Assembly (NCBI RefSeq): GCF_965204195.1
Contig: NZ_OZ241975.1
Span: forward strand, 3,038,001-3,102,000
DNA: 64,000 bases
DNA from: Poriferisodalis sp965204195
Lineage (GTDB): Bacteria; Actinomycetota; Acidimicrobiia; Acidimicrobiales; Poriferisodalaceae
Direction of reading: 5' to 3'
Positions within the stretch are counted from its first letter, which is position 1. The number at the start of each line of letters is the position of its first letter. Both the position numbers and the translations under genes were made by a program. Shown here piece by piece: positions 35,917-45,170 of this stretch. The notes beneath the pieces are model-generated. The model searched no databases, had not been told where the DNA came from, and saw only the letters and a program-made list of their open reading frames with translations.

Positions 35917-36891
35917 ATGGCGGGAAGGGAGCTGAAGCAGATCTTTTCGGCCTACACGTCCGGGGATGACGCGGCATTTCGCCGCGCCGCCCTGACGATC
36001 ATCGAGGAGGAAGAGGCAAAACAGCACTTTGCGCTCGCGCGAGACCTCCGCAAGCGCATCGCCGACGATGACAGCGAGCACGCTGCTTCGGACCTTGTCC
36101 CTCTGCCGGCAGCTCCACGTGACCCGGATCACGACGTCCCGCTCGCCGACATCCTCTGGCCGCAGAAGACCTTCGCCGACCTCGTATTGGCGCCCCGCTC
36201 ATCGGATCCGCTCATGGCCATCGCGGTCGAGACGAAGCATCGACGGTTGTTGGCCGAACACAGGGTGCCCCCCCGGCGCAAATTGATGTTCTGGGGACCA
36301 CCCGGTTGCGGCAAGAGCAGTGCCGCCGAAGCGCTCGCCAACGAACTCGGCTGGCCACTCATGAGCGTCCGCATAGATTCCGTCGTGTCCTCGTTCCTAG
36401 GAGAAACCTCAGCGAACCTGCGGCGGATACTCGAGGAGGCCCGTGCCTCGCAGTGGGTAGTCGTGTTCGACGAGTTCGACGCCTTGGGTCGGCAACGCAA
36501 CGACCCGACCGAGCATGGCGAAATCAAGCGCGTCGTCAGCAGTTTCCTGCAGATGCTTGAACGGTTCGATGGGCCAAGCATCTTGATCGCAGCCACGAAC
36601 CACGAGAAGCTGCTTGATGACGCATTGTGGCGACGCTTCGATGATGTCGTCGAGTTCCGTCGTCCTACCGTGGCTCAAATTCGCCTGCTGCTCAGACAGC
36701 GTCTCGCGACGATTCCCAGTCACCGCCCGAGGATTGACGAGTCGGCTTCGCGCTTGCGCGGCATGCCCCACGCAGCCGTCGAGTATGCGGTGTGGGATGC
36801 GTATCGGACCCAATTGGTTGCAGGCGAATCACGCGTCACTAGCACCGCACTGTCAGCCGCGATCGACCGCACACGACAGCGACCCTGGTAG
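35917..36891 (+). CDS. ietA: AAA+ ATPase, IetA-like (IetAS anti-phage pair)
   Basis: A 324-residue AAA+ ATPase. A helical N-terminal part (~residues 1-95, rich in Glu/Ala) precedes Walker A GPPGCGKSSAAEAL (Lys133), Walker B VVVFDEFDAL (Asp185, Glu186), sensor 1 IAATNHEK and the arginine-finger region ALWRRFDD. Immediately followed, 15 bases on, by a subtilisin-like protease. An AAA ATPase plus S8 protease is the composition of IetAS, one of the anti-phage systems reported in the large 2020 survey of defence genes; the assignment here rests on domain content and order. The start is the ATG at 35917. G+C is lower than in neighbours, which suggests horizontal acquisition. Confidence 0.8.
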   Translation: MAGRELKQIFSAYTSGDDAAFRRAALTIIEEEEAKQHFALARDLRKRIADDDSEHAASDLVPLPAAPRDPDHDVPLADILWPQKTFADLVLAPRSSDPLMAIAVETKHRRLLAEHRVPPRRKLMFWGPPGCGKSSAAEALANELGWPLMSVRIDSVVSSFLGETSANLRRILEEARASQWVVVFDEFDALGRQRNDPTEHGEIKRVVSSFLQMLERFDGPSILIAATNHEKLLDDALWRRFDDVVEFRRPTVAQIRLLLRQRLATIPSHRPRIDESASRLRGMPHAAVEYAVWDAYRTQLVAGESRVTSTALSAAIDRTRQRPW

Positions 36892-36906
36892 CCGCTCAGC
36901 AGAGCT

Positions 36907-39297
36907 GTGGCCGATCATCTCCCCCTGCCTGCGCCCGTAACCCGGAGCACTCGTCGGACACGTCAGCCACCCGTACCCACACCGCCCGCAGACCGCTCAG
37001 CCCACGGCGCTCGACTGGTGCGGCAACTCGAGACCGCTCGTTCGGCACCCCCCGTGAGAATTGGCGAGGGCGTCGACCCTCGCTACGTATTCAAGATCCG
37101 TGCCAACTCGCCGCTCTTGGACGCTCAGTTGCGGGCTCGTCAATTGGAGCCGCTCGGCGAGAGCGCGGGATGGGTATACGTGGTGCTGCCTCTCGATGAC
37201 GGAGATGACCTCGCCCGCGTCTTGGAGGACTACACACAGGCAGCCCTTACCGCGGACGAGGGCGTGGCAGTACCCCTTCAAAGCCTGATTGACAAGATCG
37301 AGGACATTGAGCCCTACGGCAGAGAAGATCGCTTGACCCAAGAGGTTGCAGCGGTCCTGCAGCGCGGCAGCGGGCCTCACACGGTCGATGTCCTCGTGTG
37401 GCCTTCGGCAGTGATCTCGGAGGCGCGCCGACGTCTCGAGGAAGTACAAGTTGTTGCTGAGCAGTTCGGCGGGACCCTGCGCGGCCGCGATGAAGCACCC
37501 AACACAACAGCGGTTCGCATCGTCTGTTCCAACGAGGCTCTCAATGCTGTATTGGAACTCGCAGTCGTCGCCAGTGTGCGACTGCCACTCGCGCCGACGA
37601 TCGAGCCGTCGGGATGGCTCTCAGCCGACCTCGAAGATTTTGCACGGCCGGTACCGCTCGACGCCGTCGTCGGCGTCATCGATGATGGCGTCGCAACGGG
37701 CCACCCCATGCTCGATGGGCTGGTCGTCGATCAACGTGCATTTCCGTCTGATCACGATTGGGGCACGATCAGCCCGCACGGGACTCTTGTGGCCGGTCTG
37801 GCCGCTTACGGCGGCTTCGAGTCAGCACTCTCCAACGATCTGCGAAATGGCGAGGCAAGGCTCCATTCGCCGGTACGACTTGTAGTCGCGAGAGTCTTGG
37901 AACCCGATGACGGCACGGGTCCGTACGGCACCCGCTTTCCGTCAGACTCGCCCGAGCATTCGACAATTGACGAAGCAATCAGGTGGATGCACGAAGCGCA
38001 CGGAGTCCGCATCTTCAACCTGTCGATCACCGACACGAAGGCCTTTAGTGGAGCTCATGCGAGCCTCTGGACTGTCACGCTCGATTCGCTCGTGCGCGAA
38101 CTCGACATCGTCATCGTTGTCGCGGCCGGCAACCGGGGCATCGCACGGACTGGTGAATTGCACGACGGCGGCCACGTCCTGCACGATTACCCGCATTATC
38201 TGACATCTGAATCTCACCGTCTCGCTGAACCGGCAACTGCCGCCAACGTGATCACAGTAGGAAGCCTCGGTGCCTCACCGGCACCCTCAACACCGAGCGG
38301 ATCCTCGTACATCGACGAGCACGCTGTTGCTGGCCTAGGTCGCCCATCTCCCTTTAGTCGGTCTGGTCCGGGTGTCGTCGGAAAGGCAAAGCCGGACGTA
38401 GCGCATCTCGGCGGCGATATCGCCTATTCGAGTTCCTCGCGTGCGAAGCCGGATGACCACGGACTCGGCGTAGTCTCGCTGAGTCATCGGCCCGAACAGA
38501 GACTCTTCAGAGCCGCATCTGGAACGAGCTTCGCCGCCCCAAGAGTGGCGAACCTCGCTGCGAGGCTCGTCGCTCGCTATCCCGATTCGTCAGCCAATCT
38601 CTTGCGAGCGCTAGTCGGTTTGTCATGCGACCAGCCCCCGAGATCGAAAGAACTGTTCGACTCGGAGGAGGACCTGTTGGCGACGATCGGATATGGGCTC
38701 CCTGCTACGGAGAGGGCTACAGACTCGGATCCGCAACGAGTCGTAATGGTGCACGAGGGTGAATTGGAATGCGATTCGGTCGTCGTGCACGAGTTTCCAG
38801 TACCCAGTGAGTTTGCCATCGGGGCCTCTGAGAGGTCGATCTCGATCGCGTTGGCATTCGATCCGCCGGTGCGCTGGCAACGTTGCGATTACATCGCAGG
38901 CCTCATGGAAGTGGGCTTGTATCGAAACGTTGAGCCCTCGCTGCTCGCCGACCAGCTCTCGAGCCGGGATGCAGGCGACCTCCCACGAGATCGGCGTTGG
39001 CGCGGTTACGAGCTCAGACCAACACAGACCCTGACGGCAGGTTCAACACTCGTCGTACGACGGTGGAGGATGGAATCGGCCCGGGCACTCAATGCCGACG
39101 ATGGCGACGCGTACTACGTGTCCGTGACTCATCGGACCCGGTCTTGGACATCCGGTTTGACTGAGGCGCCCAGGACGCAGCGATACGCGCTCGCAGTCGA
39201 ACTCTGGGACCGGGAACGACTGACGAACCTGTACCAGATCCTTCAACAGCAACTCCAAGTTCGAATACGCCAGCAGGCAAGAAACGCATCCATATGA
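36907..39297 (+). CDS. ietS: Subtilisin-like serine protease, IetS-like (IetAS anti-phage pair)
   Basis: A 796-residue S8 protease without signal peptide or membrane segment, so cytoplasmic. About 250 N-terminal residues have no familiar fold. The catalytic domain then shows GVIDDGV (Asp259), SPHGTLVAGL (His291), VVAAGNRG (oxyanion Asn409) and GTSFAAPRVA (Ser541). A C-terminal ~230-residue region follows that is probably a beta-rich accessory domain. All triad residues are present, so it should be active, presumably switched on by the partner ATPase. The start is a GTG at 36907. Its stop TGA overlaps the ATG of the next gene (livH), unexpected for a defence gene beside a transporter. Confidence 0.82.
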   Translation: MADHLPLPAPVTRSTRRTRQPPVPTPPADRSAHGARLVRQLETARSAPPVRIGEGVDPRYVFKIRANSPLLDAQLRARQLEPLGESAGWVYVVLPLDDGDDLARVLEDYTQAALTADEGVAVPLQSLIDKIEDIEPYGREDRLTQEVAAVLQRGSGPHTVDVLVWPSAVISEARRRLEEVQVVAEQFGGTLRGRDEAPNTTAVRIVCSNEALNAVLELAVVASVRLPLAPTIEPSGWLSADLEDFARPVPLDAVVGVIDDGVATGHPMLDGLVVDQRAFPSDHDWGTISPHGTLVAGLAAYGGFESALSNDLRNGEARLHSPVRLVVARVLEPDDGTGPYGTRFPSDSPEHSTIDEAIRWMHEAHGVRIFNLSITDTKAFSGAHASLWTVTLDSLVRELDIVIVVAAGNRGIARTGELHDGGHVLHDYPHYLTSESHRLAEPATAANVITVGSLGASPAPSTPSGSSYIDEHAVAGLGRPSPFSRSGPGVVGKAKPDVAHLGGDIAYSSSSRAKPDDHGLGVVSLSHRPEQRLFRAASGTSFAAPRVANLAARLVARYPDSSANLLRALVGLSCDQPPRSKELFDSEEDLLATIGYGLPATERATDSDPQRVVMVHEGELECDSVVVHEFPVPSEFAIGASERSISIALAFDPPVRWQRCDYIAGLMEVGLYRNVEPSLLADQLSSRDAGDLPRDRRWRGYELRPTQTLTAGSTLVVRRWRMESARALNADDGDAYYVSVTHRTRSWTSGLTEAPRTQRYALAVELWDRERLTNLYQILQQQLQVRIRQQARNASI

Positions 39298-40238
39298 CTC
39301 TGTTCCTGCAGCGGGTCTTCGACTCGTTCGCCAACGGCTCTGCGTACGCAGCCTTGGCGGTGGCGATCTCGATGGTGTTTCGCTCGACCGGGGTGCTGAA
39401 CCTCGCGCAGGGCCAGATGGCAATGCTCTCCGCGTACATAGCGGTGGTATTCGCTGCAGGGGCGGATCCCGGTGTGGCGTTCTCGGGCTGGCTGACTCCC
39501 TTCGCAACGCCGTGGCCGATCTGGGCGGCGGTTGCCGGCGCAGTCGTCGTGTCGGCCGCGGTGGGGGCCTTGCTGGAATACACGGTCATCCGGCCGATGC
39601 GCGGCGACCCCGTGCCGACCATCGGGGCGACGCTCGGGCTCTACCTGCTCATCGGCACGTTCGTGGTGAAGCACTTCACCGGTCGCCAGAGGTTCCTCGG
39701 CTCTCCGTTCCCCCAAGAGCACACCGACCGGTTCATCATCGGCGGTGCTCGGCTGTGGTTCGACACCATCGGGCTGACGCTGACGATGCTCGCGGCCATC
39801 GGTCTGCTCGCGCTGATTCAGCGCACCACCAAGGTGGGCCTCGCGTTCCGAGCGATCACGTCCAATCGCGACAGCTCGGCACTGGTGGGCATCAGGGTGG
39901 AGTGGGTGGTGATGGGCGGATGGGCTGTCGCAGCCGCATTGGGCGGGCTGGCCGGCGGGCTCATCGCGGGCGAGCTCAACGTGCGCCCCGACATGATGGA
40001 ACGTCTGCTTATCTTCGGTCTCGCAGCGGCCACCCTCGGCGGCCTGCGCAGCCCGGCGCTGGCGCTCGCCGGGGGTTACCTGTTCGCCTTCGCCGAGACG
40101 ATGATGGCTGGCTACGTCGGCTTCATCGACAGCCAGGTCACGCTGGTGTGGGCGCTCGGCGTGCTCATCGTGGTGCTGTCGGTGCGGCCGTCGGGCCTGC
40201 TGTCGCGCAAAGCAGCGCGTGAGGGGCTGCGGACGTGA
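39294..40238 (+). CDS. livH: Branched-chain amino acid ABC permease, LivH type
   Basis: A 314-residue inner-membrane permease with about eight helices. LivH features are the opening LFLQRVFDSFANGSAYAALA, FRSTGVLNLAQGQMAML, the TKVGLAFRAITSNRDSSALV cytoplasmic EAA-like loop and GLRSPALALAGGYLFAFAE. It forms the membrane channel with the LivM product encoded next. No binding protein or LivF/LivG ATPase genes are adjacent. Its ATG lies inside the stop of the protease gene, and its own stop overlaps livM (GTGA). Confidence 0.9.
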   Translation: MTLFLQRVFDSFANGSAYAALAVAISMVFRSTGVLNLAQGQMAMLSAYIAVVFAAGADPGVAFSGWLTPFATPWPIWAAVAGAVVVSAAVGALLEYTVIRPMRGDPVPTIGATLGLYLLIGTFVVKHFTGRQRFLGSPFPQEHTDRFIIGGARLWFDTIGLTLTMLAAIGLLALIQRTTKVGLAFRAITSNRDSSALVGIRVEWVVMGGWAVAAALGGLAGGLIAGELNVRPDMMERLLIFGLAAATLGGLRSPALALAGGYLFAFAETMMAGYVGFIDSQVTLVWALGVLIVVLSVRPSGLLSRKAAREGLRT

Positions 40239-41464
40239 CCGATTCGCACGAGCAGCCAGCTCCCAGTTCCGAACCAGCGGTGTTCCGCTTGGCTCTACGC
40301 GAAGCTCCCGTCCCGCACGGCAATCCCGCTGCCAGCATTCCGATCCCCCGGGTCGGGCCAACACCGCAGGTCGCAGAATCGGAGACGCCGGCTTCCCCCT
40401 CGCCGGACCAGCGAAGCGCCAGCCGGACGGCCGAAGCACCGGGCCGTGCGCTGCCGTCGTCCGAATCGGCCCAGCCGGCCGCGGCAACGTGGCCGAACCG
40501 GCTGACTGCTGTCGCACTGGTCGCGATCGCCGCTATGGCAGTGGTCGTCCCGCTGCGCGCCTCGTCCACCTTCCTTACCGACGTCACCCAGCTCGCAGCG
40601 TTCTGCCTTGTGTTCGCTGGGCTCTGGTTGCTGACGCACCGGATGGGGTTGCTGTCGGTGGGCCATGGCGCATTGACCGGCGTCGGCGCCTACGCAGCGC
40701 TGCATGCAGTGAACGACTTCGGCTTGCCACCGATGCTGATGCCGCTGGCCGGCTTTGCTGCGGGCTGCGCGGTGGGTGCCCTGCTGGGCGTTCCGGCGCT
40801 GCGTTTGCCGAAGGCGTACTTGGCGCTGCTGACCCTGTCGGCGGCTGTGGCTTTCCCGATCGTGCTGCGCCAGCTCGACGGTCCGTTGCCGGTCACCCTC
40901 GATGGCGAGTTCATCCCGCCGGGCTGGACAGGTATCGCACCGAACGATGAGCACATCTGGGAGTTCTGGGTGGTGGTGGTCTGGGTGGCGGTCGCCTTCT
41001 GGCTGCTGCATGGCCTGCTGACGGGGCTGATCGGCCGTGCGCTGGTCGCCACCAGAGACGAGCCGACCGCGGCTGCGACGTTCGGTGTCTCGGTGTACCG
41101 CCTGCGCCTGGCCGGCGTGAGCCTCAGCAGCGGTCTCGCCGGCTTGGCCGGCGGCCTCATGCTGATCCCGGTGAACTTCAACGACCAGTCGCTGTATCCC
41201 GAGGAGCTGTCGATCAAGCTGTTCGCCCTGACGATCGCCTTCGGCAGCACGGCGATCGGGGGCAGCCGGTTCATCATGACGGTGCCGGCGGCGGCCGTCC
41301 TGGTGCTCCTGCCCGTCTGGCTTGTCGATCGTCCCGGCTGGGTCACCCAGGGCGGCTGGATCGGCTTCGTGAAGTCGGAGTTCTTCCTGTATGCGGCACT
41401 GCTGCTGGTGGCCGCCTACGCACGCAGTCGCCGGGCGCGCGCCGTTCGGTCCTACGACGCATGA
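40235..41464 (+). CDS. livM: Branched-chain amino acid ABC permease, LivM type
   Basis: A 409-residue permease. The first ~85 residues are a Pro/Ser/Ala-rich cytoplasmic extension not usual in LivM. About ten hydrophobic segments follow, with the LivM motif HRMGLLSVGHGALTGVGAYA, PALRLPKAYLALLTLSAAVA and the loop GRALVATRDEPTAAATFGVS. It partners the LivH-type protein for import of branched-chain amino acids or similar amides. The GTG at 40235 overlaps the livH stop, and the stop overlaps the methyltransferase start. Confidence 0.88.
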   Translation: MTDSHEQPAPSSEPAVFRLALREAPVPHGNPAASIPIPRVGPTPQVAESETPASPSPDQRSASRTAEAPGRALPSSESAQPAAATWPNRLTAVALVAIAAMAVVVPLRASSTFLTDVTQLAAFCLVFAGLWLLTHRMGLLSVGHGALTGVGAYAALHAVNDFGLPPMLMPLAGFAAGCAVGALLGVPALRLPKAYLALLTLSAAVAFPIVLRQLDGPLPVTLDGEFIPPGWTGIAPNDEHIWEFWVVVVWVAVAFWLLHGLLTGLIGRALVATRDEPTAAATFGVSVYRLRLAGVSLSSGLAGLAGGLMLIPVNFNDQSLYPEELSIKLFALTIAFGSTAIGGSRFIMTVPAAAVLVLLPVWLVDRPGWVTQGGWIGFVKSEFFLYAALLLVAAYARSRRARAVRSYDA

Positions 41465-42057
41465 CTGCTGCCGACCGCTGGAACGCCAAGTACGCCGACT
41501 GGCATGAACCGGGTCCACCGTCGGAATTCGTCGTGGGCCACGCCGACCTGCTGGTGGACTGCGCGACGGCCGTCGATCTGGCCGGCGGCGCTGGCGGCAC
41601 CGCACTGTGGCTCGCCGAGCAGGGCATCGACACCACGCTCGTCGACGTCTCCGAGCGCGCGTTGGAGATTGCTCGAAGCGCCGCTGGCGAGCGGGATCTC
41701 CTGCTGCACACGATCTGCGCCGACCTCGAGGCCGATCCCGTGCCGACACCGGCCGAGTTGACTCGGCTTGCAGCCTCTGCTGTTCCCCAAGGCGGCTGGC
41801 ATGCGGCCGTCTGTACCAACTTCCTGCATCGTCCCCTGCTCGGCACCCTGCACGCACTGTTGGCACCCGGCGGTATCGCCTTCGTGCTGATCGCCACCGT
41901 CGACAACTTGCTGTACAACGCGCGCCCAGGCCGCCCGTTCCTGGTGGAACGCGGCGAACTGCCCGGGCTGTGCGCTGGATTGGAGGCCGTCAGCTTCGAC
42001 GAAGGCTGGTTCGGCCAGCGCCATGAGGCTCGCCTCGTCGCGCGCCGGGCAGACTGA
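41461..42057 (+). CDS. Class I SAM-dependent methyltransferase
   Basis: A 198-residue Rossmann-fold methyltransferase. It opens MTAADRWNAKYADWHEPGPP and has motif I VDLAGGAGGTALWLAEQG, the acidic end of strand two in TTLVDVSERALEIAR and motif IV-like AAVCTNFLHRPLL. The size and N-terminal pattern resemble small TehB/tellurite-resistance-type methyltransferases, but the substrate is unknown. The ATG at 41461 overlaps the livM stop as ATGA, so it is the last gene of the livH-livM unit. Confidence 0.8.
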   Translation: MTAADRWNAKYADWHEPGPPSEFVVGHADLLVDCATAVDLAGGAGGTALWLAEQGIDTTLVDVSERALEIARSAAGERDLLLHTICADLEADPVPTPAELTRLAASAVPQGGWHAAVCTNFLHRPLLGTLHALLAPGGIAFVLIATVDNLLYNARPGRPFLVERGELPGLCAGLEAVSFDEGWFGQRHEARLVARRAD

Positions 42058-42163
42058 GCCCCCTCGGGAGCAGGCGAGTCTTCCGGCTATCGCACCACTT
42101 GTTTCCCGTTCGGGTCCCGGTCTCGCCTCAACGACTCAACCTCTCGACCCTCGCGCCAAGCGC

Positions 42164-43000
42164 TCAGCCGAGCAGCCAGTCCGCGGGCGTGATGTCGGAC
42201 TCGGCGTGCAGCCGCGACTGGAAGCGGCGCATGCCCGACAGCCAGCGGTCGATGTCGGATGCCTTGCGCTCGCGGTAGGTCTGCACCTCGGGATGGGGCA
42301 GCACCAGGAAGCGTTCCTCGGCCATTGCCTCGATGACGGTGTCGGCCAGTTGCGAGACCGGCAGGATGCCGTCGCCTGCGGCGGCGCCGGGTGTGCCGCG
42401 CTCCTGGTCGCCATTGCCAGTGCGGTCGGGGCTGTTGGCCAGGATGTTGGTCTCCACCGCCTGCGGGCACAGCATCGACACCACGATGCCCTTGTCGCCA
42501 TAGGTGATGGCGAGGAATTCGCCCAGCGACACCGCGGCGGCCTTGGTGACGGCGTACTGCATCGAGCCGAGCTGGGTCAGCAGGCCTGCCGCCGAGGCCG
42601 TGTTCAGCAAATAGCCGCCGCCACGTTCGACCATGACCGGCACAGCTGCGCGTGCCGCATACACGTGGGACATCACGTGTACTTCCCACATGCGCTGGAT
42701 TTCGTCGTTCGAAGCCTCAAGCCCGCCCTGGGTCACATAGCCGGCGTTGGAGACGAACACGTCGAGCGCACCATGGGCTGCGACGGTGTCGGCGACCACC
42801 GTCTTGATGGCCTCCTCGTCGGTGACGTCGAGCCCGACGGCCGTGCCGCCCACCCGCTCAGCCACCGCCTGTGCGCCGACCTCGTCGCGGTCGACGACCA
42901 CCAGAGCCCGCGCCCCCTCAGCATGGAAGCGCTCGACCAGCGCCTCCCCGATTCCGCTCGCACCACCGGTGACGACTGCGACTCTTCTAGCAAGTTCCAT
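42164..43000 (-). CDS. Short-chain dehydrogenase/reductase
   Basis: A 278-residue SDR enzyme of the classical type. TGGASGIGEALVERF gives the NAD(P)-binding glycine motif, with VVVDRDE after strand two suggesting NAD preference. LDVFVSNAGY is the NNAG-like motif; LLNTASAAG and MQYAVTKAA supply the Ser-Tyr-Lys catalytic residues. The C-terminal region with YRERKASDIDRWLSGMRRFQ is longer than the minimum. Substrate unknown. The start is the ATG at 43000; it is divergent from the CoA-transferase gene 52 bases away. Confidence 0.87.
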   Translation of the reverse strand: MELARRVAVVTGGASGIGEALVERFHAEGARALVVVDRDEVGAQAVAERVGGTAVGLDVTDEEAIKTVVADTVAAHGALDVFVSNAGYVTQGGLEASNDEIQRMWEVHVMSHVYAARAAVPVMVERGGGYLLNTASAAGLLTQLGSMQYAVTKAAAVSLGEFLAITYGDKGIVVSMLCPQAVETNILANSPDRTGNGDQERGTPGAAAGDGILPVSQLADTVIEAMAEERFLVLPHPEVQTYRERKASDIDRWLSGMRRFQSRLHAESDITPADWLLG

Positions 43001-43052
43001 GGCCCGGCAGCGTAATCTCGCGGCCCGGACTCGACGCTGGCTTGGAGGTCCG

Positions 43053-44285
43053 ATGGCGGCACCGTTGGACGATGTGAAGGTGATCGAGGTGGACAGCTGG
43101 ATGGCCACCCCCTCGGCTGGCGCGATCCTGGCCGACCTCGGTGCCGATGTCATCAAGGTGGAACCGCTCGACGGCGACCCGATGCGGGGTTACAGCCGTC
43201 CGGCGAAGCTGCCGCCGGAGATCAAGGACTACGACTTCCAGTTCGACGTGGACAACCGCGGCAAGCGCTCGATCGCTGTGGATCTGGGCTCGCCGCAGGG
43301 CCAGCAGGTGGTCCACCAGCTCATCGCCGGCGCAGACGTGTTCATGTGCAACCTGCTCATTCACCGCCAGGAGCGATTCGGCCTCGACCAGGCCACGGTG
43401 ACGGCGGTCAACCCGCGCATCGTGCACGCCACGCTGACCGGCTACGGCACGTCCGGTCCCGAGGCATGGCGTCCCGGCTATGACGTGACGGCATTCTTCG
43501 GCCGCTCGGGCATCTACGACGCCATGCGGGAAGGAACCGACGGGGCAGTGCCGATGGCGCGCCCCGCCCAGGGCGACCACACCACGGGCCTGGCGCTGGT
43601 GGGCGCCGTGCTCGCCGCGCTGCGGCTGGCCGAACGCACCGGCGAGGCGCAAGTCGTCGAGACGTCGCTGTACGAGACGGCGGTGTGGACCCAGGCGTCC
43701 GACTACGCCATCACCGCCGTCGACAGGGCGCCGCTACGCCAGCGGGCCCGCGAGAACATGATCGTGCCGACGGCGAACCGGTATCCCTGCGGCGACGGCA
43801 AGTGGGTGGTGCTCAACATGCCCCAAGAAAGCGCCTGGCCGTTGCTGTGCCGGATCATCGAGCGGCTCGACTGGCTCGACGACGAGCGCTTTGCCGACAT
43901 CCGCGGCCGGTTCGCCCACATGCCTGAGATCGTGGCCGGTATCGACGAGGCGCTGGCACACCGGACCCGCGACGAGTGGGGCGAGATCTTCGATGCCGAG
44001 GGAATGATCTGGGGACCGGTGCTGGGTCTGCATGAGGTGGTCGACGACGCACAGGCCGAGGCACTCGGCATGTTCCCCACGCTGGACAGCGCCGACATCG
44101 GCCCCTATCGCAGCGTCGGCATCCCGATGCGATTCGCCAACGCCGAGGTCGGCCCGCGCAGGCCGTCGCCGAAACTGGGCGAGAACACCCGCGACGTCTT
44201 GGCCGCTGCGGGCATGTCCGAAGCTGAGATCGACGCACTGATCGCCGACGACGCCGTGCGCGAGGCACAAGAGCGTCGCGTCTAA
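43053..44285 (+). CDS. CaiB/BaiF (family III) CoA-transferase
   Basis: A 410-residue family III CoA-transferase, the second in the window. It shows VKVIEVDSWMATPSAGAILA, GADVIKVEPLDGDPMRG, SIAVDLGSPQGQQVVHQL and HATLTGYGTSGPEAWRPGYD, where the last Asp is the expected catalytic residue that forms the aspartyl-CoA. It is only distantly similar to the copy at 11901, so different acids are likely. The start is the ATG at 43053 behind GGAGG. The divergent SDR gene and the following regulator are possible pathway neighbours. Confidence 0.88.
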   Translation: MAAPLDDVKVIEVDSWMATPSAGAILADLGADVIKVEPLDGDPMRGYSRPAKLPPEIKDYDFQFDVDNRGKRSIAVDLGSPQGQQVVHQLIAGADVFMCNLLIHRQERFGLDQATVTAVNPRIVHATLTGYGTSGPEAWRPGYDVTAFFGRSGIYDAMREGTDGAVPMARPAQGDHTTGLALVGAVLAALRLAERTGEAQVVETSLYETAVWTQASDYAITAVDRAPLRQRARENMIVPTANRYPCGDGKWVVLNMPQESAWPLLCRIIERLDWLDDERFADIRGRFAHMPEIVAGIDEALAHRTRDEWGEIFDAEGMIWGPVLGLHEVVDDAQAEALGMFPTLDSADIGPYRSVGIPMRFANAEVGPRRPSPKLGENTRDVLAAAGMSEAEIDALIADDAVREAQERRV

Positions 44286-44324
44286 GTTCGCTTTCACAGA
44301 CCGACCACCGAGGAGGCTCCCGGA

Positions 44325-45170
44325 ATGCGACACGTCTTGATCGTGGCCAACCAAACCCTCGTCGGCAGCCACCTGCACGAGCGCGTGGAGCACATCCTGG
44401 CCGTCGATCCCGAGACCCGGTTTCACATCGTTGTGCCCGCGACTGGTGCGAACGGTCCTGATCCCGCGCGGGCGCTCGCCGGGGCACGCCGCCGGCTCAG
44501 CCAGGCGTTCGAAGCGCTCGACGACATCGGTGCCCGGGTCACCGGCGAGGTCGGCCCCGCACATCCAGTCGTGGCGGTCAACTTGGCCATTGACCGGCTG
44601 AATCCCGACCTCATCATCTTGAGCACGTTGCCCGCCGGCGCCAGCAGGTGGCTGCATCTCGACCTGCCCCATCGGCTGCAGCGGCGCTTCGGCGTTCCCG
44701 TCGAGCACGTCTCGGCGGAGACGCAGACCGTCGATCGCGCAGGCACGTTCGAGCCGCCGGTCATCCACGCTCCCGACGACACGGTTCATGTGCTGCTGGC
44801 CGAGGAGAACCAGCACGACGTCGACGTGATCACCATGGCGCTCGCCGAGGCCGGCACCCGCAACCAGCTCCGTGTGGCCCATGACGGTGCGAATGCCCTG
44901 GCGTTCATGCGTGCGGTGGGACCGTCGGAGATCGATCTCGTCTTGTTCGATCTCAAGCTGCCGGTGGTGAGCGGGTTCGATCTGCTCGCCGAGACACGTG
45001 CCGCCGACGAATTCAACAAGGTGATGATGGTTGCGCTCACCACCGACGAGGCCGCCGACGACCGCGCCCGCGCGTATGACCTCGGCGCGGATGCATTCGT
45101 GATGAAGCGGCCCGACTACAGCCAGATGGCCCACGTCATCGACGACTTGCTGGCCGAAGTCGCCGGCTAA
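44325..45170 (+). CDS. Universal-stress-like domain fused to response-regulator receiver
   Basis: A 281-residue two-domain protein. Residues 1-~135 (MRHVLIVANQTLVGSHLHER, then LNPDLIILSTLPAGASRWLH) look like the UspA-type nucleotide-binding fold common in actinobacteria. From residue ~153 a CheY-like receiver follows: HVLLAEENQHDVDVITMALA with the acidic pair Glu160/161, phospho-acceptor Asp209 in LVLFDLKLP, the Thr239/240 switch and Lys261 in FVMKRP. The receiver is closest to the Rcp1 type. There is no output domain beyond the stress fold and no kinase nearby. GAGGAGG precedes the ATG at 44325. The fusion is unusual; the role is unknown. Confidence 0.8.
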   Translation: MRHVLIVANQTLVGSHLHERVEHILAVDPETRFHIVVPATGANGPDPARALAGARRRLSQAFEALDDIGARVTGEVGPAHPVVAVNLAIDRLNPDLIILSTLPAGASRWLHLDLPHRLQRRFGVPVEHVSAETQTVDRAGTFEPPVIHAPDDTVHVLLAEENQHDVDVITMALAEAGTRNQLRVAHDGANALAFMRAVGPSEIDLVLFDLKLPVVSGFDLLAETRAADEFNKVMMVALTTDEAADDRARAYDLGADAFVMKRPDYSQMAHVIDDLLAEVAG

